This document shows positions 45,651 to 55,005 of a DNA stretch of 64,000 nt, piece after piece. The stretch is from the NCBI GenBank assembly GCA_001898505.1, contig MKTZ01000016.1, positions 62,001-126,000 of the forward strand, given 5' to 3'. The notes beneath the pieces were generated by a model. The model ran no database searches, had not been told where the DNA came from, and worked only from the letters and a program-made list of their open reading frames with translations. A program made the translations under genes and the position numbers. This stretch comes from Sphingobacteriales bacterium 50-39 (GTDB lineage: Bacteria; Bacteroidota; Bacteroidia; Chitinophagales; Chitinophagaceae). How positions within the stretch are numbered: the first letter of the stretch is position 1; each line of letters opens with the position of its first letter.

Positions 45651-45658
45651 TAACTTTG
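45651..45658 (+). promoter_or_regulatory. -7 box for gcvP
   Basis: TAACTTTG is an exact TAnnTTTG match 48 bp before the gcvP ATG at 45707. It sits at the expected distance from the start for a short leader. No good -33 TTTG was seen at the standard distance. Confidence 0.6.
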
Positions 45659-45706
45659 CACATCTTTTTTAAAGGTTTTTTAATCGGTCAACCCCCCAAT
45701 ACTTGT

Positions 45707-48607
45707 ATGAATCTATTTGAAAAACAGGCTAGTGAGTTCATAAGTCGTCATATCGGCCCCAATGAAGAAGAAGCCGCGCAGATGCTGAGGACCATCGGTG
45801 TGGGCTCCCTGGACGAGCTTATCGGCAAAACCATTCCCGCCTCGATCCGTGACAAAGAAGGTCTTTCCCTGCCCGGTCCTATCAGCGAATATCAGTATTT
45901 GACAGAGCTTAAGCAGGTAGCTGCCCGGAACAAGGTCTTCAAATCCTATATCGGGCAGGGTTATTATGACACCATCGTGCCCAGCGTCATTTTGCGTTGT
46001 CTTTTTGAGAACCCGGGCTGGTATACCCAGTATACCCCTTATCAGGCGGAGATCGCGCAGGGTCGCCTGGAAAGCCTGTTGAATTTCCAGACCATGGTAG
46101 CCGACCTGACGGCCCTCCCGCTGGCAAATGCTTCCCTGCTGGACGAAGGTACTGCCGCAGCGGAAGCCATGACCATGTTCTTCAACCTGAAGAATAAAGA
46201 TCATGAGCATATCACCACTCCCAAATTCTTTGTCGATTCGAACATATTCTCTCAAACAAAAGATATTTTGCTGACCCGCAGCCTCCCGTTAGGGATCCAG
46301 CTGGTGGAAGGCGATTATCGTAAGGCCGCTATCGACGGTTCCTATTTTGGAGCTATTGTACAATACCCTGCCAGCGATGGAGCTGTGCAGGATTATAAGC
46401 AATTCATACAACAGGTGCATGCAGCAAACGCATATATAGTGATGGCTACCGATCTGCTGGCGCTGACCCTGCTGACGCCTCCCGGCGAACTGGGCGCAGA
46501 TGCAGCCATTGGCAATTCTCAGCGTCTGGGTGTGCCGATGGGATTCGGAGGTCCTCACGCCGCATTCTTCGCTGCTAAAGACGAATTCAAACGGAGCATT
46601 CCGGGACGCATCATCGGCGTAAGCATCGATGCACAAGGCAACCGCGCGCTGCGCATGGCATTGCAGACCCGTGAACAGCATATCAAGCGGGAAAAAGCTA
46701 CTTCCAACATCTGTACCGCTCAGGCCCTGCTGGCCAATATGTCGGCCATGTATGCCGTATATCACGGTGGCGCGGGTCTTACCAATATCGCGAAGCGCAC
46801 CAGCCTGCTGGCAAGAACACTGTCAAATGAGCTGGGCGAACTGGGTTACAGCAACCTCAATTCCTCCTATTTCGACACGGTGAAGATCAAATCATCCGAT
46901 ACGGCAGCCATCCGGGGTCTGGCTGAAGCCAGAGGGATGAATTTCCGGTATTACGATGATGCCTACATCGGCATCACGCTTGATGAAACAACGACGCAAC
47001 AGGATGTGCTCAATATCTTAGGTGTCTTCCATGAAGCAGCCGGCAGCCACCTGGTCACAGCCACCTTCGAAGTGGAGGACGATACACTGGACAATATTCC
47101 TTCTTCTCTCACCCGTGTGTCTGAATTCCTCACACACCCTGTCTTCAATACACATCATAGCGAGTCGGAGATGATGCGTTATATGAAAAGCCTGGAGAAT
47201 AAGGACCTTTCGCTGAATACTTCCATGATCTCTTTGGGTTCCTGTACGATGAAGCTGAACGCTGCCACGGAGCTTATTCCCGTGAGCTGGCCTGAGTTCG
47301 GTGGTCTGCATCCGTTGGCCCCCGCCGATCAATGGCAGGGTTATCGGCAGATCATTACCGAGCTGGAGAAGGCATTGAGCGAGATCACAGGCTTTGCCGC
47401 CACTTCCCTCCAGCCCAACAGCGGCGCGCAGGGGGAATATGCGGGCCTGCTGGCTATACGCGCCTATCATGCTGCTCATAAAGAGGCCCACCGGGATATC
47501 ATGTTGATCCCCATATCCGCCCATGGCACCAACCCTGCCAGCGCCGTTATGGCGGGTATGAAGGTGGTTGTCGTAAAAAGCGATGATGAAGGTCATATCG
47601 ATGTAGCAGACCTAAAGGCCAAGGCGGTACAATACAAGGAAAAGCTGGCCGGTCTTATGGTGACCTACCCTTCCACACACGGGGTTTTTGAAGAAAGTAT
47701 AAAGGACATCTGCCAGGCCATCCATGACAACGGCGGACTGGTCTATATGGATGGAGCGAATATGAACGCGCAGGTAGGACTTACAAGTCCCGGCTTTATT
47801 GGGGCAGATGTATGTCACCTCAATCTGCATAAGACTTTTGCCATCCCGCATGGCGGCGGCGGTCCCGGCGTGGGTCCCATATGCGTCAATGAGAAGCTGA
47901 AGCCTTATTTGCCAGGCCATGTTTCGAAGGACAACGCCTCACATAACGGTGTCGGAACGAAAATGCATGCTGTGTCGGCAGCTCCTTATGGTTCGGCCAG
48001 CATCCTGCTCATCAGTTATGCTTATATCAAGCTGCTGGGAGCCGAGGGGCTTACCCGCAGCACCAAATACGCCATTCTCAACGCCAATTATATGAAGGCC
48101 CGGCTGGAAAATTTCTTTTCGATATTGTACAGCGGCACGGGTGGCACCTGCGCCCATGAATTCATCGTCGACCTGCGTCCCTTCAAGGCCAGCGCCGGCA
48201 TCGAAGCGGAGGATGTGGCCAAGCGCCTGATGGACTATGGTTTCCACGCTCCCACTCTCAGCTTCCCCGTGCCTGGCACCATCATGATCGAGCCGACGGA
48301 GAGCGAAGATAAGGGTGAGCTGGACCGTTTTTGCGATGCGCTGATCAGCATCCATGAAGAGATCGTCCTGATCAAGGAAGGCAAGGCCGACAAGGTGGAC
48401 AATGCCCTGAAAAATGCGCCGCATACACAGCATGTCATCTGCGCCGACCAGTGGAATCACGCTTATAGCCGTACACAGGCTGCTTTCCCCCTGGCATATT
48501 TAAAAGACAACAAGTTCTGGCCCAGTGTCGGGCGCGTCAATAACACGCATGGCGATCGCAACCTGATCTGCACCTGCGAACCGACAAGCTCATACGAGCT
48601 AGCTTAA
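45707..48607 (+). CDS. gcvP: glycine dehydrogenase (decarboxylating), P-protein of the glycine cleavage system
   Basis: A 966-residue protein from the ATG at 45707 (frame opens earlier at 45656). Both P-protein halves are fused in one chain, as in most bacteria with the long form. PLP Lys709 is in [31 protein letters not shown] and [14 protein letters not shown] are present. It decarboxylates glycine and passes the aminomethyl group to the H-protein. The T- and H-protein genes are not in the window. Confidence 0.97.
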   Translation: MNLFEKQASEFISRHIGPNEEEAAQMLRTIGVGSLDELIGKTIPASIRDKEGLSLPGPISEYQYLTELKQVAARNKVFKSYIGQGYYDTIVPSVILRCLFENPGWYTQYTPYQAEIAQGRLESLLNFQTMVADLTALPLANASLLDEGTAAAEAMTMFFNLKNKDHEHITTPKFFVDSNIFSQTKDILLTRSLPLGIQLVEGDYRKAAIDGSYFGAIVQYPASDGAVQDYKQFIQQVHAANAYIVMATDLLALTLLTPPGELGADAAIGNSQRLGVPMGFGGPHAAFFAAKDEFKRSIPGRIIGVSIDAQGNRALRMALQTREQHIKREKATSNICTAQALLANMSAMYAVYHGGAGLTNIAKRTSLLARTLSNELGELGYSNLNSSYFDTVKIKSSDTAAIRGLAEARGMNFRYYDDAYIGITLDETTTQQDVLNILGVFHEAAGSHLVTATFEVEDDTLDNIPSSLTRVSEFLTHPVFNTHHSESEMMRYMKSLENKDLSLNTSMISLGSCTMKLNAATELIPVSWPEFGGLHPLAPADQWQGYRQIITELEKALSEITGFAATSLQPNSGAQGEYAGLLAIRAYHAAHKEAHRDIMLIPISAHGTNPASAVMAGMKVVVVKSDDEGHIDVADLKAKAVQYKEKLAGLMVTYPSTHGVFEESIKDICQAIHDNGGLVYMDGANMNAQVGLTSPGFIGADVCHLNLHKTFAIPHGGGGPGVGPICVNEKLKPYLPGHVSKDNASHNGVGTKMHAVSAAPYGSASILLISYAYIKLLGAEGLTRSTKYAILNANYMKARLENFFSILYSGTGGTCAHEFIVDLRPFKASAGIEAEDVAKRLMDYGFHAPTLSFPVPGTIMIEPTESEDKGELDRFCDALISIHEEIVLIKEGKADKVDNALKNAPHTQHVICADQWNHAYSRTQAAFPLAYLKDNKFWPSVGRVNNTHGDRNLICTCEPTSSYELA

Positions 48608-48621
48608 ATAAAAAAAGTTGC

Positions 48622-48651
48622 AAAAAAAACCGCCATCCGGCGGTTTTTTTT
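48622..48651. terminator. bidirectional terminator between gcvP and the DUF4397-like gene
   Basis: ACCGCC (48629-48634) pairs with GGCGGT (48639-48644) around ATCC, with eight A before and a T8 run after. It is placed between convergent genes. Confidence 0.88.
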
Positions 48652-48661
48652 ATGGGTTGAT

Positions 48662-49393
48662 CTAATAAGCTGCTTGTAATATGGACAATGTCACCGGATT
48701 GTTCGTATTATGTGTACTGCCCTGCAGGAATATAGTGTAGGCATTACCCATTTGTAATCCTACGCTGGAAATAGTGGCTATCACCGAGTCCGTCCCCGCC
48801 TTTTTTGCCTGTATAGCATAGCCGCCGGCCGTAACGGGAGCAAAGGTATTGAAATAAGAGCTGTTGGCGTTGTCCCCTGTAGTGCGTCCGGGCTGGACCT
48901 TCGTTGCATTCATATACAGGTCTACCATGGGATAGTCCGGACAAAGGTTGAAAAACCGGTAGTTTGCCCCTGTCATGGACAAGCTGCTAAAATCATCGAC
49001 GACCTTTATGGAATTTACCGCAGAACTGGCGGAAGGATTATAGAGGATCAGCGTATAAAACCCCAGGGAATCGTAATAGCTGGCGGGCAATTCGGAAAGA
49101 ACGCTGTCGGAGCTGGCAACTTTGAACTTGATGTCGTAGCTGCCGGGGGTCACCTGCCCGTAATTGGTCGAAAAGGATCCGGGAGGAATGGCAGGCGTCT
49201 TTTTATCACCATTGAAATATACCTCAGTGGCAGAGGAATAAGGCGCCATATTCATCAAAGTAACAAAACTTATATTAGAGTTATTGGTCGCCGCATTATT
49301 CGTACCCGTTTTCAGACAGCTGGAAAGAAATACTGCTGTCACTGCTGCCCCAAAGACCTTAAAAAAATTGCTCATTAACTTGCTCTTACTCAT
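48662..49393 (-). CDS. DUF4397-like lipoprotein
   Basis: A 243-residue protein. The N-terminus has a signal peptide with a lipobox (AVFLSSC, Cys26). Two DUF4397-like beta-sandwich repeats follow: about 42-130 (VTLMNMAPYSSATEVYFNG) and about 140-235 (YRFFNLCPDYPMVDLYMNAT), where both begin with a short motif of the form N-x-x-P. Family members are surface lipoproteins of unknown function. It is convergent with gcvP. Confidence 0.82.
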   Translation of the reverse strand: MSKSKLMSNFFKVFGAAVTAVFLSSCLKTGTNNAATNNSNISFVTLMNMAPYSSATEVYFNGDKKTPAIPPGSFSTNYGQVTPGSYDIKFKVASSDSVLSELPASYYDSLGFYTLILYNPSASSAVNSIKVVDDFSSLSMTGANYRFFNLCPDYPMVDLYMNATKVQPGRTTGDNANSSYFNTFAPVTAGGYAIQAKKAGTDSVIATISSVGLQMGNAYTIFLQGSTHNTNNPVTLSILQAAY

Positions 49394-49481
49394 GTTTATT
49401 TTTTTTAATACAAAATTCCCCCATCATCTCTCCACTTGACAATCTCTACGGCTTTTCCGTTGCTTAGGTTGTCCTTCTTAA

Positions 49482-49513
49482 AAAAAAGCCCACCTCCCGG
49501 AGGAAGGTGGGCT
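49482..49513 (-). terminator. intrinsic terminator of the DUF4399 gene
   Basis: AGCCCACCT (49487-49495) pairs with AGGTGGGCT (49505-49513) with a 9-nt loop. On the minus strand, T8 follows the stem. It lies 17 bp after the DUF4399 stop. Confidence 0.87.
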
Positions 49514-49530
49514 AAAGATAGGAAGTTCGT

Positions 49531-50052
49531 TTATTTTACCTTGACCTTGATAGTGGTAGCCAGCTTGCTGCCATAGCTGCGATGGATGCCGTCGGCAAAT
49601 TGCAGGGTCAGCTTGTGCTCGCCGGGCGTTAGTTTGAGCTCGGTGCTTGTCTGGGCATTGCCAAAATGCAGGTGGGTGGAATCTTTGGGGACAACCGTAC
49701 CGGAAGGGATAGAGTCCTCTGCATCGACCAGGAGATGGTGATGGCCGGAGCCCGTTGCGATTATTTTTTTGCTTACAGAATCCACCGTCATTCCATCCAC
49801 GCCAAATTCTACCTTAAGAGGAGATTTTACGGTCTCACCGTCCTTCAGGTTCTTAAAATAAACCTTTGCTCCTGCCGGAATTTCCGGCACGGGGGTCACT
49901 TTCGCGCCGCTGTCGGACATATTGTGGTTCATGGCCATCGAATCCTTACCAGCCTTTTTGGCAGAGTCGGCTGAAGCGGCCTGGTCGCCGGCGTTGTTAC
50001 ACGCAGCCAATACCAGGAGAAGTGCTGCAGGAAGAAAATAGAGCTTTCGCAT
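49531..50052 (-). CDS. DUF4399 lipoprotein
   Basis: A 173-residue protein with a lipobox (LLLVLAAC, Cys18). A low-complexity stretch rich in Ala, Lys, Ser and Met/His follows (about 20-48). The DUF4399 domain spans about 55-173, with VYFKNLKDGETVKSPLKVEFGV and the His-rich GSGHHHLLVD loop, which is the family hallmark and could bind a metal. Function unknown. Confidence 0.88.
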   Translation of the reverse strand: MRKLYFLPAALLLVLAACNNAGDQAASADSAKKAGKDSMAMNHNMSDSGAKVTPVPEIPAGAKVYFKNLKDGETVKSPLKVEFGVDGMTVDSVSKKIIATGSGHHHLLVDAEDSIPSGTVVPKDSTHLHFGNAQTSTELKLTPGEHKLTLQFADGIHRSYGSKLATTIKVKVK

Positions 50053-50113
50053 GATAATAGAATTGTTATTTGAGTAGGAAAGTTACTTAATTTATGAATT
50101 ATGGGGCCTACAC

Positions 50114-50719
50114 TTATTCTTTCACCCAGGTAGTCTTCTCCTGTATAGGACGTCGCGACCCTGCTACAGAGGGGACACGAATATGTCCGAGATAAAAGAA
50201 TCCCATCAGCCTGTCACCGTCATCAAGTCCAAAGAATTCTCTCGCTGCGGGATCAAAGGTAGGTCCGCCCGTGCTCCAGTACCCGCCAAGACCATAGGCG
50301 GTAATGGATAACCAGATATTCTCTACTGCACAGGCTACGGCCGCGATCTCCTCCATTTCCGGTATGTCGACAGTGGTGCTCCGCCTGAGGATGATGGCGA
50401 TGATATGAGAAGCCCTTTCAGGGTTCTCCAGCAGCTTGTCATATTTATCCTGCCGGAATTTCTCCCCGGCTGTCTCCTTGTAACGCCTGGCCTGGAAGGC
50501 GGCAAATCTCTTTAATCCTTCTCCGGTGAATACGGTGAACCGCCAGGGCTCGGTGCGCTTGTGATTGGGCGCCCAGTTGGCATTCTCCAGCAATCGCCAG
50601 ATCGTGACCTCCTCTATTTGCCTGCCTTTTTCAAACTGGTCGGGAAAAGTACTGCGCCGGAGCCGGATAAGCTGGTCTATCTGATCCGGTGTTATCATTA
50701 TTTCATTGATCGTTGACAT
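50114..50719 (-). CDS. nitroreductase family protein
   Basis: A 201-residue FMN-dependent reductase. The family features are RRSTFPDQFEKGRQIE, the N-terminal ANWAPNHKRTEPWRF FMN-binding stretch (about 50-65), GLGGYWSTGGPTFD and the FYLGHIRVP C-terminus. It lies 61 bp upstream of the DUF4399 gene on the same strand. The substrate is unknown. Confidence 0.92.
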   Translation of the reverse strand: MSTINEIMITPDQIDQLIRLRRSTFPDQFEKGRQIEEVTIWRLLENANWAPNHKRTEPWRFTVFTGEGLKRFAAFQARRYKETAGEKFRQDKYDKLLENPERASHIIAIILRRSTTVDIPEMEEIAAVACAVENIWLSITAYGLGGYWSTGGPTFDPAAREFFGLDDGDRLMGFFYLGHIRVPSVAGSRRPIQEKTTWVKE

Positions 50720-50756
50720 AGGGCGCGAAGGTAGGCCGAAGGGCTGAAAATAAAAA

Positions 50757-50780
50757 GCCGTCTCATTTTGATGAGACGGC
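50757..50780 (-). terminator. intrinsic terminator for a minus-strand transcript
   Basis: GCCGTCTCAT (50757-50766) pairs perfectly with ATGAGACGGC (50771-50780) around TTTG. On the minus strand TTTTTATTTT follows. It lies upstream of the nitroreductase start, so it must end another transcript, and the only candidate is the 25-residue ORF at 50828-50905. Confidence 0.85.
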
Positions 50781-50827
50781 CTCCAAGTTAATTTACCATA
50801 AGAAGGACGTTTCTTACAGTGAGAGCC

Positions 50828-50905
50828 CTAAACAGGACAGGACATTGGACATTTTTGGTTTTTCAGAGGTAATGAACTTTGAGCCTTACTTGTTTGGTTT
50901 AACAT
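50828..50905 (-). CDS. possible 25-residue peptide with C-terminal CPMSCPV
   Basis: The peptide starts MLNQTSKAQSSLPLKNQKC and ends PMSCPV. It is the only frame before a strong terminator (50757-50780) that no other gene accounts for. It has two cysteines in a CxxxC pattern at its end and several Ser/Thr. It could be a ribosomally made peptide precursor, a leader peptide or chance. I recognise no family. Confidence 0.35.
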   Translation of the reverse strand: MLNQTSKAQSSLPLKNQKCPMSCPV

Positions 50906-51134
50906 AGCGGTATTGGATCAATCATTCATTCATAGAACACAAATTTCCACTATGGAGAAGAGAAAACAAATTTTTCATATGACCAATCTATTATCATTTG
51001 TGATTATCTTATTTAGTGATAGTAGCAAACCCTTACACCATTATAAATAACTTTCACGGCTCGTAAAAATACACCAATGGACATATCGTAAATAATACAT
51101 GGGCTCCGTAAATTCCGAACCTCATCTTTTTCAT

Positions 51135-51142
51135 TATATTTG
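51135..51142 (+). promoter_or_regulatory. -7 box for the lactonase gene
   Basis: TATATTTG is an exact TAnnTTTG match ending 4 bp before the ATG at 51147. If used, the transcript would be practically leaderless. No clear -33 TTTG is visible. Confidence 0.45.
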
Positions 51143-51146
51143 TTTC

Positions 51147-52271
51147 ATGCGCACTACCATCCTTCTTCTGCTTGCAGCCTTATGCTCGCTGTCCGGATTT
51201 TCCCAAAACTTCTACCTGTTCGTAGGCACTTATACCAAAGGGAATGCCAGCAAAGGCATCTATGTGTACCAATTCAATGCCGCCAGCGGTGAAGCAAAGC
51301 TGGTCAGCACCGTTGCTACGGAGAACCCTTCCTATCTGGCGGTGGCGCCGGGAGAAAAATTCCTGTACGCCGTCAACGAGACGGATGGAAAGGAGCCTGG
51401 AGCGATCAGCGCCTTTGCCTTCGACAAGGGCAGCGGTCAGCTTACATTCCTCAACAAGGAGGCCAGCGGAGGGGACGATCCCTGCTATATTTCCGTGGAC
51501 GCCCATCGTAAATGGGCAATGGTAGCCAATTACAGTGGCGGCAATCTGTCGGCTCTGCCCATTCATATGGACGGCACCCTTGGAGCGCTGACACAGCTGA
51601 TCCAGCACACGGGATCAGGACCCAATAAACAAAGACAGGAAAAGCCGCATGTTCATTCCGTGACCTTTACCCCGGACGGAAAATATCTTATCGCAGCCGA
51701 TCTGGGGCTGGATAAGCTGTCGATCTACCGGTTTAATGCGGCCGCCGCAACAGAGCCGCTGACGACGCCCAGGGATTCTGTCCAGCAGGCGGAACCCGGT
51801 TCCGGACCCCGTCATATCAGCTTTTATCCAGGCAAGCCCTATGTTTACCTGATGACGGAAATGGGTGGCGCCGTGGATGCCTTCCACTATGCCGACGGCA
51901 AGCTGCAACAGCTGCAACATATCAGCTCGCTGCCCGAAGGGTTCAAGGGGGATATCGGCAGCGCCGACATTCACGTAGCGCCCAAAGGAAAATTCCTTTA
52001 CGCCAGCAATCGGGGTGACGCCAATAGCCTCGCTATTTATTCCATAGATACCACCACGGGCAAATTGACCATAAAAGGATTTGAATCCACGCAGGGCAAG
52101 ACGCCCCGTAATTTCATGATAGATCCTACAGGGCACTGGCTCCTGGTAGCCAACCAGCGCAGCGACAATGTAGTCATATTTCGTATAGATCCGGCAACGG
52201 GTCTGTTGAAAGCGACGGGCCAGCAGCTAAGCATCCCCGCGCCCGTGTGTTTGAAAATGATCAGGAAGTAG
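51147..52271 (+). CDS. lactonase family protein (6-phosphogluconolactonase-like beta-propeller)
   Basis: A 374-residue protein from the ATG at 51147, because a signal peptide follows (MRTTILLLLAALCSLSGFSQ); the frame opens at 51099. A seven-bladed propeller of the YbhE/lactonase type is indicated by FVGTYTKGNASKGIYVYQF, HVHSVTFTPDGKYLIAADLG, GPRHISFYP and PRNFMIDPTGHWLLVANQ. It likely acts in the periplasm on sugar lactones, but the substrate is not shown. It overlaps the convergent M19 dipeptidase gene by 11 bp. Confidence 0.91.
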   Translation: MRTTILLLLAALCSLSGFSQNFYLFVGTYTKGNASKGIYVYQFNAASGEAKLVSTVATENPSYLAVAPGEKFLYAVNETDGKEPGAISAFAFDKGSGQLTFLNKEASGGDDPCYISVDAHRKWAMVANYSGGNLSALPIHMDGTLGALTQLIQHTGSGPNKQRQEKPHVHSVTFTPDGKYLIAADLGLDKLSIYRFNAAAATEPLTTPRDSVQQAEPGSGPRHISFYPGKPYVYLMTEMGGAVDAFHYADGKLQQLQHISSLPEGFKGDIGSADIHVAPKGKFLYASNRGDANSLAIYSIDTTTGKLTIKGFESTQGKTPRNFMIDPTGHWLLVANQRSDNVVIFRIDPATGLLKATGQQLSIPAPVCLKMIRK

Positions 52272-53340
52272 CCCAAGCTCTGCGCAGCAGGCGGAGCCAG
52301 TTGCCGTGCATAATATTCTCGATATCCGCGGCGCTATACCCTCTTTTTGACAGCAGTGCGGGGATATTGACAAGGTCGGCAATGGTCTCCAGGTCATACG
52401 GGGTCTGCTCTTTTCCAAAAGCTCCGTCCAGGTCTGTTCCAATTCCCACATGTTGCGTATTGCCGGCCAGCTGGCAGATATGATCCAGGTGATCGATCAT
52501 TTTTTCCAGGTTGCATCCCATTCCCTCCGGGGTGGATGAGCCTCTTACCCAGCCAGGCACCATCATCCACGCATCCAGCGCACCGCCGATGACGGCTCCT
52601 TTTTCTATCAGGGCCCTGATCATCTCATCGCTGAACTGACGATTGTGGTCCACCAGCGCCCGGCAGTTGTTGTGACTTGCCCATACAGTGCCGTTGAATA
52701 GCTCCATGGCATCCCAGAAAGCATCATCACAGAGATGGGTAGCGTCCAAAATGATATTCTTTCTTTCCATCACACGCAGCAGCTCTTTTCCTTCTTCACG
52801 CAGGCCGCCGGTGGCATCCGTACCATTGGCATATCTGCCGGGACCATAGTGTGCGGGTCCTACAGCCCGGAGACCATATTCATAGGCATCTTCCAGGTAG
52901 TCTGGGGTGATGATGGAGTCCGCTCCTTCCAGGCTGAGGATGTACCCGATGGGTCTCACTGCGGATGGGTCTGACCAGCTCTGCCAGAGAGCGACGTGTT
53001 TGTCCAGCGAGGCAAGGTCCTTTATCATTGTCATTTCCCCGGCCTCTTCCATGGCCTTGTACCAGGCCAGTTGTCCCTGGGTCTGAGCCCAGGCCTGCCA
53101 GGGAGAATGCCAGCCAGGCAGGGGATTGTCCGGGCTCACATACCGGGCTATCTGTGTAGCCACTACCAGCCCGATATTACCCTGACGTAACGCCGGCAAT
53201 GATACCGTGCCTTTGCCCCTGTCGGGCTTGTCCATAAGACCTTTTTCCCTATCCCGGATCGCCTGTACAGGCAGTCTCAGATCCCTGTTCCATTCCATAG
53301 CATTCATGCTAAGATCCAGGTGCGCGTCGATGATAAACAT
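52261..53340 (-). CDS. M19 family membrane-dipeptidase-like peptidase
   Basis: A 359-residue protein from the ATG at 53340 (MFIIDAHLDLSMNAMEW); the frame begins at 53385, where it would overlap the kinase gene. The zinc ligands are in DAHLDL and further on in DATHLCDDAF and ASHNNCRALVDH. M19 enzymes hydrolyse dipeptides, including those with D-residues. There is no signal peptide, so it acts in the cytoplasm. It is the last gene of a row starting at susC and 19 bp after the kinase. Confidence 0.92.
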   Translation of the reverse strand: MFIIDAHLDLSMNAMEWNRDLRLPVQAIRDREKGLMDKPDRGKGTVSLPALRQGNIGLVVATQIARYVSPDNPLPGWHSPWQAWAQTQGQLAWYKAMEEAGEMTMIKDLASLDKHVALWQSWSDPSAVRPIGYILSLEGADSIITPDYLEDAYEYGLRAVGPAHYGPGRYANGTDATGGLREEGKELLRVMERKNIILDATHLCDDAFWDAMELFNGTVWASHNNCRALVDHNRQFSDEMIRALIEKGAVIGGALDAWMMVPGWVRGSSTPEGMGCNLEKMIDHLDHICQLAGNTQHVGIGTDLDGAFGKEQTPYDLETIADLVNIPALLSKRGYSAADIENIMHGNWLRLLRRAWATS

Positions 53341-53359
53341 AAAACCGAAAAGCTTTTTT

Positions 53360-54397
53360 TCACCGGATGATACGGCCGGTGACACCGTTTTGAATAAATT
53401 GATCCAATTCTCCTTTACTTATCAGCGCCCAGTCCCCTGGTATGCTCTGCTTGACGGCGCCGCAGGCGGTAGCAAGATCGATGATCTGCTGTGGCATCGC
53501 ATCTGTCATCAGTCCATAGAGCATCCCTCCTGTAAAAGCGTCCCCACTGCCTATCTGGTCGGTGACGAAAGGAAGCTCAAGCCGGGGAGAAAAATAATAT
53601 TCTCCTTTGTACAGAAGGGCGCCCGAATAGATATGCTGTATACCCTGCGTTTTGCGAAAGCTCATGGCCAGCACTTCCAGGTGCGGCAATCGTTCCCGCA
53701 AGGCCTTGCTGCATTGGATGAACCGCTCCTCCAGACTGGCTGCTGCGTCGGTCTGTACGCCGAAATAGACAGCCGCCGAATCCAGGTCCGCCACGGCCAC
53801 CCTGGTGTATTTCATAAGACCGGGCATTACCTCGCGGGGATGCTTTCCATATTTCCAGAGCGTGGTCCGGTAGTTGAAATCTGTAGATATCGTTATCCCC
53901 TCTTGCCGCGCTACAGACAAAGCCTCCTCGCAGACATCCGCCGCGCCGGAGGATACGGCCGCCGATATGCCCGACCAATGGAAATAAGGGACGCCGGCCA
54001 GGCTTTTCTTCCAATCAATGATCCCGGGCTGAAGACGCGCATAGGAAGACCCATCCCGATCATAGATAACCCGGGTGGAGCGGATACCATTGCCTTGCTC
54101 CGTAAAATAAACCCCCATCTTATCGCCACCATAGACAATATGGGAAGTATCGACCCCCTGCCCGCTCAGCTGTTGAACACCTGCCTGGGCTATGTCGTTG
54201 TCCGGCAGCCGGGTGATATAACGAACAGGGATACCCAGCCGGGACAGCAACACACAGGTATTCGCCTCGGCGCCTGCATAGTAAGGCTGATAGGACCCGG
54301 CTTGCAGGAATCGTCTTCCTTCCATGCTATGGAGTCTTAGCATAAACTCACCGAAGGCAGCCAGCCGGGGCGCTCCGGGAGAGGCAGTCTGAAGCAT
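53360..54397 (-). CDS. kdgK: 2-keto-3-deoxygluconate kinase-like PfkB family sugar kinase
   Basis: A 345-residue PfkB-family kinase. It has YYAGAEANTCVLLSRLG, YDRDGSSYARLQPG, FHWSGISAA and DFNYRTTLWKYGK, which are features of KDG kinases, and the ATP-site motif GSGDAFTGGMLYGL. It makes KDPG for the Entner-Doudoroff route. KDG can come from uronates; L-rhamnose gives a different 2-keto sugar, so the exact substrate is an inference. It is 12 bp after the RidA gene and 19 bp before the dipeptidase. Confidence 0.87.
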   Translation of the reverse strand: MLQTASPGAPRLAAFGEFMLRLHSMEGRRFLQAGSYQPYYAGAEANTCVLLSRLGIPVRYITRLPDNDIAQAGVQQLSGQGVDTSHIVYGGDKMGVYFTEQGNGIRSTRVIYDRDGSSYARLQPGIIDWKKSLAGVPYFHWSGISAAVSSGAADVCEEALSVARQEGITISTDFNYRTTLWKYGKHPREVMPGLMKYTRVAVADLDSAAVYFGVQTDAAASLEERFIQCSKALRERLPHLEVLAMSFRKTQGIQHIYSGALLYKGEYYFSPRLELPFVTDQIGSGDAFTGGMLYGLMTDAMPQQIIDLATACGAVKQSIPGDWALISKGELDQFIQNGVTGRIIR

Positions 54398-54409
54398 TTT
54401 TGATTTGTT

Positions 54410-54880
54410 TTATTGCAATTCAAATATAGCTTCAATTTCGACAGGAATATTGTCCGGCAGAGAACCAAATCCTACCGCGCTGCGGACCCCTACCCCATTT
54501 TCTTCACCCCAGACGGCCGCAAAAAGCTCGCTGCAGCCATTGATCACATAAGGATGCCGTTCAAATTCGGGAGTACAATTTACCATACCAAATATCTTCA
54601 GCACTCTTTTTATTTTGCCAAGGTCTCCGATATGTGTACGGATAGTGGACAGCATGGTCAGTCCCACCTGTCTTGCCGCCAGCTTGCCCTGCTCCATATC
54701 CAGTTCCTTCCCGATGCGCCCGATGATAAGCGATCTGTCATTTTGCACCGGACCGTGCCCGGACAGATACAGATATTTCCCTTCTATCAGGTAAGGTTTG
54801 TAAACCCCTACGGGACTTGGGGCCGGAGGTAAGCTAAGGTCGAGGCGTACGAATTGCTCTTCAGCATTGTTGATCTTCAT
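54410..54880 (-). CDS. RidA (YjgF/YER057c/UK114) family protein
   Basis: A 156-residue protein from the ATG at 54880; the frame extends to 55024 over the susD end without support. RidA features are GKYLYLSGHGPV, IKRVLKIFGMVNCTPEF and RSAVGFGSLPDNIPVEIEAIFE, where the Arg should bind the carboxylate of an enamine/imine. RidA enzymes release ammonia from reactive 2-aminoacrylate-type products of PLP enzymes. It belongs to the susCD/kinase/dipeptidase row. Confidence 0.9.
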   Translation of the reverse strand: MKINNAEEQFVRLDLSLPPAPSPVGVYKPYLIEGKYLYLSGHGPVQNDRSLIIGRIGKELDMEQGKLAARQVGLTMLSTIRTHIGDLGKIKRVLKIFGMVNCTPEFERHPYVINGCSELFAAVWGEENGVGVRSAVGFGSLPDNIPVEIEAIFELQ

Positions 54881-54940
54881 ATAATGTACATTGTAGTGAT
54901 TAATTGACCTGGGCAGACATGGACGACGACAGAATAAAGA

Positions 54941-54956
54941 GGGCAGAGAGCTGCCC
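54941..54956 (-). terminator. weak hairpin between susD and ridA-like gene
   Basis: GGGCAG (54941-54946) and CTGCCC (54951-54956) form a 6-bp stem followed on the minus strand by TCTTTATTCT. It lies in the only long gap (125 bp) of the row and could partly terminate transcription between susD and the enzyme genes. Confidence 0.35.
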
Positions 54957-55005
54957 CCTTTCCAAAACTCAGCTTGCTTTATGAGAAAATAAAAAAGCCA
55001 TTCTT

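Larger units (their letters stand above)
45358..45706. other. 349-bp intergenic region before gcvP
   Basis: It holds a strong plus-strand terminator (45481-45526), a telomere-like run (45456-45472, inverted copy of 2419-2435), a paired-hairpin repeat (45533-45566) and the gcvP promoter. I see no glycine riboswitch in it. Repeated (T)TAGCATT words at 45405-45455 are unexplained. Confidence 0.55.
50720..51146. other. 427-bp intergenic region
   Basis: It holds a minus-strand terminator (50757-50780), a possible 25-residue peptide gene (50828-50905) and the lactonase promoter. The rest (about 50920-51130) is AT-rich with nothing recognisable. Confidence 0.55.

Noticed and set aside
45358-45706. 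Glycine riboswitch before gcvP
   Set aside because: I found no recognisable riboswitch core; the gap contains terminator and repeat hairpins instead.
53341-53385. Longer N-terminus of the M19 dipeptidase (start at 53385)
   Set aside because: It would overlap the end of the kinase gene by 26 bp, and the conserved family start is at 53340.
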